Source: an uncultured Eubacteriales bacterium
GTDB taxonomy: Bacteria; Bacillota; Clostridia; Lachnospirales; CAG-274
Length of the DNA stretch: 46,034 bases
Assembly: GCA_905201505.1 (NCBI GenBank)
Contig: CAJKOJ010000008.1
Coordinates: 1 to 46,034, forward strand
Direction of reading: 5' to 3'
Shown here in pieces: positions 9,164-16,484 of this stretch. Made by a program: the position numbers and the translations under genes. The notes beneath the pieces were generated by a model, which worked only from the letters and a program-made list of their open reading frames with translations, was not told the DNA's origin and searched no databases. Positions within the stretch are counted from its first letter, which is position 1, and each line of letters opens with the position of its first letter.

Positions 9164-9207
9164 AAAAAACAGAGAGAAAGCTTTATAAAAGTTTTCTCTC
9201 TGTTTTT
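9164..9207. terminator. Bidirectional terminator between argD and the YetA-like gene
   Basis: Perfect 12-bp stem (AACAGAGAGAAA / TTTCTCTCTGTT), with an A-run on the left and a T-run on the right, between convergent genes. Confidence 0.88.
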
Positions 9208-9221
9208 GCATATAATTAATA

Positions 9222-11405
9222 TTATAATAGTTCAAGTTTTTCTGCTGTAACATAGAATACTGTAACGGGAATCATTAATTGTGCAAAGCTTTTTGTACCC
9301 ATACTTCCCTGTATAAGGCTGTCTTCTTCTATTCGCTTGTTAAAGCTTACGCCTGCTGCTTTATAACTCATAACGTATTTAAGAGTTGGCAGTCCTGCTT
9401 TTATAAACTCTTTATCTCCGCTTAATTCGTAGGCTATGGTAAGAGCCTCCAGTATGAGCGGGTTATTTCCCAATCTTTTAAGGCTTGGAAGTTCTTTATA
9501 ATAGAAAAGACCGTTTTCAAGTCTTGCATTGTCACATAAATCTTTTACTGCTCTTAATATCATATTTTTTATTTTATCCTGAGGGCGTACTCTGTAATAA
9601 CGCATAAGGCTGCCGACAGCAACAGAAATCATAAAGACTACTCGTATAGCTGAATTATCTGTATAAGGGGCCAGCCATAAGCCGTATTTGTTTTCCCATT
9701 CTTCAAAGTGACTTACAATCCAGTCACATTTTTTAAGCCAGCTTTCATCAAGAGTTTCAATATAAAGAGCGGTAAGGGTGCGAAGTGCCCAGCCTGTTTC
9801 TCTTGCGTTTGCTTCGCCTACATTATGAAACATAGGAGTATCAAGAAGTCTCAGCACATTTTGACCTATTCCAATAGCTGTATTATAGGCTTCAATATTT
9901 CCTGTAAAATGATAATAGTCCAAAAGCCCTTCTACCCACTCGTGAGAGCAGGCGATATGTCCGCCCAAAATATGACCGTTTGTATGCTCATACTGACCGC
10001 CCATAACAAGAGGGTCGTCACTGTAATGGCATACATCAACATCCATCCAGTGTTCTGCTGCTGCAAGTACATAGTCGAGAAAACGTCTTGTGCCGGTTCT
10101 TGCATACTGTAAGGCACAGGCATGAGGAAAGTCATATTCATTATTAGTCCAAACAAGCTGACCGCCTCCTCTGCCTTGAGAAGTATATCCCATATCAGGA
10201 GCATCTCCCCAGCTCATCATACCGTAACAGCGTGAGTGTTCATCAGCCTTTGACATAAGGAAAAGCTCTATGTCATAATCATATTTTTCTGTAAATACAT
10301 CAGGAAAGACATTGGCATCTTTAAATACACAAGGATTTACAGCAGGTTTGTCAGGCATCTGATATATAATGGTTTTATTATTTATACTTTGTATATCCTC
10401 GCTGGGGGAATGGAAATAATACCAAACTTTTTGTTCTCTTGCCATACCTTTTTCCATTTTTACATTACCTATATTTTCAGGTACAAGCATAATTTCCATT
10501 TTGTTTTTTTCTGTTTTTATTGCCTTTGGAAAATTTTGATGTGCTTGATATACAGCAGCTGTAACACCAATTTCTTCATCTGTTAAATCTCCAAAAAATG
10601 TGCCGTAATATACTTCTGCATTGTGTTCGTTTGATTCAAATTTAAGTGTTTTGGCATCTATGTAGGTAAATATTTCTTCACCTTTTTTGTTTTGAGTAAA
10701 TTTTGTCTTGTAATTTGAAATTCCTGTTGTGGCTGTTACAGAACCTTTGTTTTTTAGTTCTGTAGGTATAACAAGGCTTTTGATATCCAGTCTGTCATTG
10801 GTCGTGTTTATTAGTTTGTATGCTAGTTCAAAACAGCTTTTGTTTCTATAAAAAGTAAGTTTTACTTCAAATGTATATATGGGGTTATCATTTAAAATAT
10901 GGCTTCCGTTGCCTTTAACAATAGTACAAAGGCTACCCTCTTCAATGGTTTCCCATGAATTTATAACAGGGGTATAATTATTCCCCTTTTTATCACTGAG
11001 CTGAGGAATTTTAACAATGTCGGTATATTCACGGCCGTTATATTCTATGAAATCAAAAAGCTTATTGCCTGTGGCAAGTGATACTTTGACTGCTCCTGTG
11101 TCAATAATATGGTTATTAAAGATTATACCTGTATAATTAGCTTGGGGTCTGTCTGTGTGCAGTATGTATTCTGCACTTTTGTTTGCAGGAATATCTGCTT
11201 CAAATCGTGTAAAAAGCCACTTTATACTGCCATCGGGCCAAAATGCTGTTGCTTTTGACTGAGAAGCATAATCTTTGTTTTCTCTATCTGTAACAGAAAC
11301 CATGGTTATGTCTTTAAGTTCTCCTTTTTTTAAAGGTATGCCTATATAACAGTTTTCTTTTAACCTGTCTGTTGAATATATTTTTTCAAAACTTAAGTTA
11401 ATCAT
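9222..11405 (-). CDS. PcRGLX/YetA-like exo-rhamnogalacturonan lyase family protein (PL26-like)
   Basis: 727 residues, no signal peptide, so cytoplasmic. The order is that of the PcRGLX/YetA family: an N-terminal barrel-like region (CYIGIPLKKGEL, ATAFWPDGSIKWLFTRFEAD), a central beta-sandwich and a C-terminal alpha/alpha toroid from about residue 370. The toroid carries the typical aromatic and histidine-rich block (GRGGGQLVWTNNEYDFPHA, YEHTNGHILGGH). Fungal PL26 members remove unsaturated disaccharides from rhamnogalacturonan I. Action on imported oligomers is inferred from the missing export signal and from the neighbouring AraC regulator and acetylesterase. GGAGGT precedes the start. The exact substrate is not shown. 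Confidence 0.8.
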   Translation of the reverse strand: MINLSFEKIYSTDRLKENCYIGIPLKKGELKDITMVSVTDRENKDYASQSKATAFWPDGSIKWLFTRFEADIPANKSAEYILHTDRPQANYTGIIFNNHIIDTGAVKVSLATGNKLFDFIEYNGREYTDIVKIPQLSDKKGNNYTPVINSWETIEEGSLCTIVKGNGSHILNDNPIYTFEVKLTFYRNKSCFELAYKLINTTNDRLDIKSLVIPTELKNKGSVTATTGISNYKTKFTQNKKGEEIFTYIDAKTLKFESNEHNAEVYYGTFFGDLTDEEIGVTAAVYQAHQNFPKAIKTEKNKMEIMLVPENIGNVKMEKGMAREQKVWYYFHSPSEDIQSINNKTIIYQMPDKPAVNPCVFKDANVFPDVFTEKYDYDIELFLMSKADEHSRCYGMMSWGDAPDMGYTSQGRGGGQLVWTNNEYDFPHACALQYARTGTRRFLDYVLAAAEHWMDVDVCHYSDDPLVMGGQYEHTNGHILGGHIACSHEWVEGLLDYYHFTGNIEAYNTAIGIGQNVLRLLDTPMFHNVGEANARETGWALRTLTALYIETLDESWLKKCDWIVSHFEEWENKYGLWLAPYTDNSAIRVVFMISVAVGSLMRYYRVRPQDKIKNMILRAVKDLCDNARLENGLFYYKELPSLKRLGNNPLILEALTIAYELSGDKEFIKAGLPTLKYVMSYKAAGVSFNKRIEEDSLIQGSMGTKSFAQLMIPVTVFYVTAEKLELL

Positions 11406-11439
11406 TTGATGACCTCCGTAATTTGATTTACTATATATA

Positions 11440-11457
11440 TTGTAATATATATTACAA
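11440..11457. promoter_or_regulatory. 18-bp perfect palindrome between the YetA-like gene and araC-type gene
   Basis: TTGTAATATATATTACAA lies 35 bp upstream of the minus-strand start, where a -35 (TTGTAA, 16 bp, TATAGT) would overlap it. Its core GTAATATATATTAC recurs with one change at 12402-12415, upstream of the acetylesterase gene. Candidate operator. Confidence 0.5.
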
Positions 11458-11470
11458 CAAAAAAAATGTA

Positions 11471-11499
11471 TTTACCTCTAATAGTTTGTGTGATATAAT
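11471..11499 (+). promoter_or_regulatory. Promoter of the AraC-type regulator
   Basis: TTTACC, 17 bp, TATAAT. It lies 33 bp before the regulator's ATG, with GGGGGAGGAG as ribosome site. Confidence 0.55.
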
Positions 11500-11531
11500 G
11501 AAATTACAGATATTTTGGGGGAGGAGATGCT

Positions 11532-12389
11532 ATGATAAGAACAAACTATGATGACATTGAAGTAAGTACAGACAGACAGGGGAAATATTACAAAATGAAT
11601 AATGCTCATTTTCACCCTGTCTATGAAATATATTATCTTCTTGCAGGGACAAGAAAATTTTTTATTGAAAGTGATATATATAATATATCAAAAGGTGACC
11701 TTGTGCTGCTTAACAAAAATGTTATGCACCAGACAACATACAGCTCTGACAAAGTAAATGAGAGAACATATATTCTGTTTGATGATAAGCATATCGCCTC
11801 ACTTGTTAAAAATTACGGTAAAGAAGAAATAAAAGAATGTTTTAATCAAAGAGTTTTTTCTATTCCAATGCAAAGAAGAGAATATGTTGAGGGGTTAATA
11901 GCTCAGCTTGAAAATGAAAGCAAAAACAGTGATGATTTTTCTCCAAGTCTTATGGAATATTATCTGGCTGAGCTTATGATTTTTTTAATAAGGTACAGAC
12001 GTCATTATTCCAGTAACAATGACAGTGTTGATGTTTTTAAAAATATCAGCGGGTTAAGCAGTTGTGATGAGAGTATACAGCAGGCTGCAAAATATGTTGT
12101 AGATAATTATAACAAGAATATAACACTTACTGAAGTATCAAATTTTGTTAATATGAGCAGTACTTATTTTTCAAAAAAATTTAAAGAGGTAACAGGCTTT
12201 GGTTTTAAGGAATATCTTTTAAATTTGAGAATAAAAAAGGCTTGTGAGCTTTTGCTTTCAACAAAGATGTCAATTACTGAAATTGCTTATGAATCAGGAT
12301 TTAATGACAGCAATTATTTTGGGGATGTATTTAAAAAAAGCAAGGGTATTTCTCCTCTTCAGTACAGGAAGAACAGGGAGTATATTTAA
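11532..12389 (+). CDS. AraC-family transcriptional regulator
   Basis: 285 residues. The N-terminal half is a cupin-type sensor (HFHPVYEIYYLLAG, then a GDLVLLNKNVMHQ turn), the usual place for sugar binding. The C-terminal ~100 residues form the double helix-turn-helix of the family: ITLTEVSNFVNMSSTYFSKK, then SITEIAYESGFNDSNYFGDV and the closing SPLQYRK. It is divergent from the YetA-like gene and upstream of the acetylesterase. Control of these rhamnogalacturonan genes, probably activation by a pectin-derived sugar, is inferred. The nearby palindromes are candidate sites, although AraC proteins more often bind direct repeats. Confidence 0.9.
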   Translation: MIRTNYDDIEVSTDRQGKYYKMNNAHFHPVYEIYYLLAGTRKFFIESDIYNISKGDLVLLNKNVMHQTTYSSDKVNERTYILFDDKHIASLVKNYGKEEIKECFNQRVFSIPMQRREYVEGLIAQLENESKNSDDFSPSLMEYYLAELMIFLIRYRRHYSSNNDSVDVFKNISGLSSCDESIQQAAKYVVDNYNKNITLTEVSNFVNMSSTYFSKKFKEVTGFGFKEYLLNLRIKKACELLLSTKMSITEIAYESGFNDSNYFGDVFKKSKGISPLQYRKNREYI

Positions 12390-12401
12390 AAAGAGATTTA
12401 G

Positions 12402-12415
12402 TAATATATTTTACA
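12402..12415. promoter_or_regulatory. Second copy of the GTAATATAT(A/T)TTAC element
   Basis: GTAATATATTTTAC matches 13 of 14 bases of the core at 11442-11455. It lies about 60 bp before the acetylesterase start. AT-rich composition makes chance matches possible. Confidence 0.4.
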
Positions 12416-12477
12416 TAAAGTTTATTAATTTGATGTTAAGTTATATATATCTAACATAAAATATGGGAGGTTTTTAT

Positions 12478-14544
12478 ATGAAAATAAATAAAATTTTATC
12501 GATGGCATTGGCTGCCGTAATGACAATGTCTTTGCCTGTGTTTGCGGAGGACAGTATGAAGCAAGATAGTATGATGTTTAATTTTACTTCTGAATATGTG
12601 CAGGGAGCAAAGAAGGTCAGGACTATTGAAAAATATGACTACAACAGAGGTTATGGCTTTGTAAATGTAACTACAGCAATGCCAGAGAGAACAGTGAATA
12701 TGTCAAAGATTAAGGCAGGAAATGAGGGCTTTACAGTAGTTGAGCAGAGTGTGCCTATGTTTAATACTGTTGATAAAAACGGAGAAAAGCTGGGACTTAA
12801 TAAGGCTACTTGTTATAATTACGGCGGAATGGTGTTTAGAGTAAAAGCCCCTGCAGGGGGATACCATATTGAAGTAAATGTTGAGGGCGGGGAAAACAAT
12901 GCCCTTTTAAGTGTAAACGCTATGCAGACATACAGACTGGAAAATTCTCCTTCATGGGACGCTGCAAAAAAAGTAGTAAATCAGCACCCTGCAAAATGGG
13001 ATGGTGATGTGTGGTCTTTTGATTATGCAAATGGAAGAGACTTTATTGATATTGAAATTGAAGCTAAGGAGGTTAATAAACCTGTTACGTTAAAGTCAAT
13101 TAAAATAACACCTGTTGAAAACAACATGAGTGAGAAGAGAACAGTATACCTTTTAGGTGATTCTACACTCAAGTCATACCTTTTTGAAGAAGCACCTATG
13201 TGCGGCTGGGGTCAGGTGTTTGACAGACTTTTTAATACAGAAAAAATAAATGTTATAAATTATTCCATGGGCGGACGTTCTGTAAAGCAAATGTATCAGG
13301 AAGGCAGATTAAACGATGTTCTTATGACAGGCAGTGAAGGCGACTTTGTACTTATACAGTCAGGACATAATGATGAGAAAAAGGGAAATGATATAGGTAC
13401 AGCTGCTGATCCTACAGGTCGGTTTGGCGTAGGCTCAACAGAAGCTATGTATAGAGAGTACCTTGAGAAGTGTTATATACCTGCTGTAAGGGCAAGAGGT
13501 ATGATACCTGTGCTTGTAACTCCTATGACAAGAGCGAGCAAGTTTGAAAACGGTCAGTTTAAAAACAGTTTTACAACAGAAGACAGAGAATTTCCTAAAG
13601 TAATGAGAGAAACAGCGGAAAAAATGAATGTCCCCCTTGCAGATCTTAATGAATTAAGCTGCAAATACCTTACAAGTATAGGGTATGAAGGAGCTATGGC
13701 TGTAGTTATGTCACTAGAAGCCGGAGAAACTCCGGGAAAGACTAACAGCGGAAGTTATGCAAACGGGCACCCTGATAATAAAATTGATACAACTCATATG
13801 AAAGAGGCTCTTGCAAAGCAATATGCAAAAATAGTTGCAGAAGAGATAATAAGACTTTCTGGGAATTACAGCGAACTGGAGCCTATGGTAAATGCAATGA
13901 CAGATGATGTAAAGTCAGGTGACTGGGAAAAGGTATATCCTGAAGTTTGTAAAGATGTTATTACCGGTGAAAATGCATACTACAGAAATCAGATTGAAAA
14001 AATGGTGCAGCTTGGAATAATGACTAAAGACGATAAGGGTAATTTTAATCCAAAAGCTGAAATGACAGTATATGAATATGCAGATTCTATGGAAAAACTC
14101 TATGGAAGTGATTGTATAGACAGCAGCAAGTATGAGGACGGCATTCTTACAAGAGAAGTTATGGCTCAGATTAATTTAGACGCATATAAAGCTAAGTTTA
14201 AAGAAAAACCTAAATATATGACAGATTATAACGGTACCAATATTTCTCCTGATGATCCTAATTATGACCCTAATCTTGTTGGTGAAGAGGCACAGTATTA
14301 TCCTCTTGTAGGATATGGCAAAATCACCGATAAGTCTGAAATTTCTCCTGAATATAAGGAGACAATGGAGGAAGCTTATGAGCTGGGATTAATAAGAAGT
14401 GAGGATGCGGAGAGGGGAAAAATGGAGAATGGCTGTACCCTTGACCCTAAAGGTGCTGTGACAAGGGAAAAGGCAGCTAAGTCATTATATTTTATGTATG
14501 TTTTAGGCTCTGATATAAACAGTGAAAACGATGTTATAGAATAG
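12478..14544 (+). CDS. SLH-domain rhamnogalacturonan acetylesterase-like SGNH esterase
   Basis: 688 residues. The start at 12478 is chosen because GGGAGG sits inside the five-codon longer frame. A signal peptide covers ~1-23 (SLPVFAED). Residues ~30-215 form a beta-rich module often found before CE12 esterases. The SGNH domain starts with VYLLGDST (Ser229), continues with YSMGGRS (Gly265) and SGHND (Asn298), and ends with DTTH (Asp437, His440), so the catalytic set is intact. Two S-layer-homology-like repeats follow (about 484-545 and 625-680; for example IEKMVQLGIM with NFNPKAEMT). The enzyme should sit on the cell surface and remove acetyl groups from rhamnogalacturonan. The SLH repeats are somewhat degenerate and there seem to be two rather than three. 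Confidence 0.87.
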   Translation: MKINKILSMALAAVMTMSLPVFAEDSMKQDSMMFNFTSEYVQGAKKVRTIEKYDYNRGYGFVNVTTAMPERTVNMSKIKAGNEGFTVVEQSVPMFNTVDKNGEKLGLNKATCYNYGGMVFRVKAPAGGYHIEVNVEGGENNALLSVNAMQTYRLENSPSWDAAKKVVNQHPAKWDGDVWSFDYANGRDFIDIEIEAKEVNKPVTLKSIKITPVENNMSEKRTVYLLGDSTLKSYLFEEAPMCGWGQVFDRLFNTEKINVINYSMGGRSVKQMYQEGRLNDVLMTGSEGDFVLIQSGHNDEKKGNDIGTAADPTGRFGVGSTEAMYREYLEKCYIPAVRARGMIPVLVTPMTRASKFENGQFKNSFTTEDREFPKVMRETAEKMNVPLADLNELSCKYLTSIGYEGAMAVVMSLEAGETPGKTNSGSYANGHPDNKIDTTHMKEALAKQYAKIVAEEIIRLSGNYSELEPMVNAMTDDVKSGDWEKVYPEVCKDVITGENAYYRNQIEKMVQLGIMTKDDKGNFNPKAEMTVYEYADSMEKLYGSDCIDSSKYEDGILTREVMAQINLDAYKAKFKEKPKYMTDYNGTNISPDDPNYDPNLVGEEAQYYPLVGYGKITDKSEISPEYKETMEEAYELGLIRSEDAERGKMENGCTLDPKGAVTREKAAKSLYFMYVLGSDINSENDVIE

Positions 14545-14665
14545 GATTATTAGTGATGCTAATGGGCTGACAGGCTTACCGGTGTCTAAAGTGATTGTAA
14601 ATTGAGGTTATTATTTTTTCAGATTATTTTAGAAATACAGTTTTTGAAAAGTATGAGGTGAAGAT

Positions 14666-16315
14666 ATGCTTGAAAATATTATTAATGCTGCTCAGGGAAA
14701 AATAAAGGCAGATATTGTACTTAAAAACGGAAAAATAATTGATGTGTTAAATCACAGAATTACTGAGGGAAATGTTGCGGTTAAAGATGGAGTTATACTT
14801 GGCATAGGTGAGTATGATGGTATAAAGGAAATTGATGTTAAAGGTGCGTATATTGCACCCGGATTTGTAGACAGCCATGTTCATATTGAATCAGCTATGG
14901 TTACGCCGTCTCAATATGCAAAGGCTGTTATGCCTAAAGGTGTAACAACAATAATTGCGGACCCTCATGAAATAGCTAATGTCAAGGGTGAAGACGGGCT
15001 TGCTTTTATGATTAAGGACAGTGAAAATTCTCCTCTTGAAATACATTATATGCTGCCTTCCTGTGTACCGGCAACACCTTTTGATAATTCAGGCTGTGTT
15101 ATAGACGGAGATAAAACCTGTGAATTGTTAAAAAAATATAAATTTCTTGGACTTGGAGAAATGATGAATTACCCAGGGGTTGCAGGGTGTGTACCTGATG
15201 TTATTAAAAAGCTTAAATTATCAAAATATATTGATGGTCATGCCCCTATGATAAATGGTTTGGGAATTAATGCTTATGCCTGCGGGGGAATAAGAAATGA
15301 CCATGAATGCAGTTCTTATAAAGAGGCAATTGAAAAAATAAGCTGTGGCTTTGACATATTTGTCAGAGAGGGAACCGGGGCAAAAAATTTAGAAGAGCTT
15401 ATAAAGGCTGTTACGCCTTACAACTTAAGACATTTTGCTTTTTGTACTGATGATAAGCACCCTGCTGAAATTATTAGTGAGGGAACAATATCACATTGTA
15501 TAGATAAGGCAATAAACCTTGGCTGTAATCCAATTGATGCTTATACTATGGCATGTTATAATTCCTGTGTAAGCTATGATCTGGGCAGAAAGGGAGCCAT
15601 AGCAAGCGGGTTTGAAGCTGACATTGTGGTTACAAGAGATATTAATGCTACAGATATTGCTATGGTGTTTAAAAAAGGTGTACTTGTGGCAGAAAACGGA
15701 AGGGCTCTTTTTGAGGTGAAGAGTGCTGATACCTCTGTAGTTGAAAACACTGTAAACATTGATGAAATAAAATCAGAAAATTTGTATCTTCCTTTTGACA
15801 GTAAAAATGTTGTAATTTCTCTTAATGAAGGAAGTCTTATAACAGACGGTATATACTGTGAAAGTGATGATGGTCTTTCTCTTTGTGCTAATATTGAAAG
15901 ACATCACAGAACAGGAAACATAGGTAAGTGTTATGTGAAGGGTCTTGATATTGAAAACGGTGCTATTGCACAGACAATTGGACACGATTCACACAATATA
16001 AGCGTTATAGGCAGTGACTGTGAGAACATGGCTGCCGCTGTCAATTCTCTTGGAAAACAGGGAGGTATAACTGTTGTAAGAAATAAAGAAGTGATTGCTA
16101 AAATGGAACTTGCTGTAGGTGGTATTATGTCAAAGAATACTATTGAAAAAGTTGTAACTGAGCATAAAAAAATAGTTGAAATGGCTAAGTCACTCTCTTC
16201 AAGCGGAAGCAATGAAACTCTTATGATACTTGGTTTTATTTCCTTGCTTGTTATCCCTCATTTTAAGCTTGGGGATAAGGGCGTGTTTGATGTGGATAAA
16301 TTTAGTTATATTTAA
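14666..16315 (+). CDS. ade: Adenine deaminase
   Basis: 549 residues, amidohydrolase fold. It converts adenine to hypoxanthine and ammonia in purine salvage. Metal-binding motifs are visible: FVDSHVHIESAM near residue 68, the DPHE block, GHAPMINGLGINAYA and FCTDDKHP. The C-terminal third (TGNIGKCYVKGL, IAQTIGHDSHNI) is characteristic of Ade and separates it from other amidohydrolases. It has its own ribosome site (GAGGTGAAG) and a downstream terminator, so it is probably a single-gene unit. The 121-bp upstream gap holds only a weak promoter candidate (TTGAGG, 17 bp, TATTTT at 14602-14630). Confidence 0.95.
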   Translation: MLENIINAAQGKIKADIVLKNGKIIDVLNHRITEGNVAVKDGVILGIGEYDGIKEIDVKGAYIAPGFVDSHVHIESAMVTPSQYAKAVMPKGVTTIIADPHEIANVKGEDGLAFMIKDSENSPLEIHYMLPSCVPATPFDNSGCVIDGDKTCELLKKYKFLGLGEMMNYPGVAGCVPDVIKKLKLSKYIDGHAPMINGLGINAYACGGIRNDHECSSYKEAIEKISCGFDIFVREGTGAKNLEELIKAVTPYNLRHFAFCTDDKHPAEIISEGTISHCIDKAINLGCNPIDAYTMACYNSCVSYDLGRKGAIASGFEADIVVTRDINATDIAMVFKKGVLVAENGRALFEVKSADTSVVENTVNIDEIKSENLYLPFDSKNVVISLNEGSLITDGIYCESDDGLSLCANIERHHRTGNIGKCYVKGLDIENGAIAQTIGHDSHNISVIGSDCENMAAAVNSLGKQGGITVVRNKEVIAKMELAVGGIMSKNTIEKVVTEHKKIVEMAKSLSSSGSNETLMILGFISLLVIPHFKLGDKGVFDVDKFSYI

Positions 16316-16324
16316 AAATATTTT

Positions 16325-16362
16325 AACTGCCGTATTTGCTGAGACTTATATGGCAGTTTTTT
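16325..16362 (+). terminator. Terminator of ade
   Basis: An 11-bp stem with one G-T pair (AACTGCCGTAT / ATATGGCAGTT) and a T-run. Confidence 0.85.
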
Positions 16363-16405
16363 GTATATATTATTAAAATGTAACTTAACTGTAAATAAGT
16401 AAATA

Positions 16406-16434
16406 TTGTATTAAGTAATGAATTGTGATATAAT
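16406..16434 (+). promoter_or_regulatory. Promoter of the wall-polysaccharide operon, with a palindrome on the -10
   Basis: TTGTAT, 17 bp, TATAAT. The -10 lies inside the perfect 15-bp palindrome TGTGATATAATCACA (16424-16438), which would let a repressor block polymerase directly. It is the only promoter resolved for the genes from 16485 to 29732. Confidence 0.65.
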
Positions 16435-16484
16435 CACAGTGAGTTTTTATGAATAATTGAAATGCTTGAAATGGAGATTGTATA

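Noticed and set aside
9708..10112. Open frame antisense to the YetA-like gene
   Set aside because: It is a shadow of the real coding frame, with cysteine-rich, low-complexity sequence and no ribosome site.
16424..16438. CRP-type cyclic AMP receptor site
   Set aside because: The spacing between TGTGA and TCACA is 5, not 6, and the palindrome is centred on the -10 box. It is kept only as an unidentified operator.
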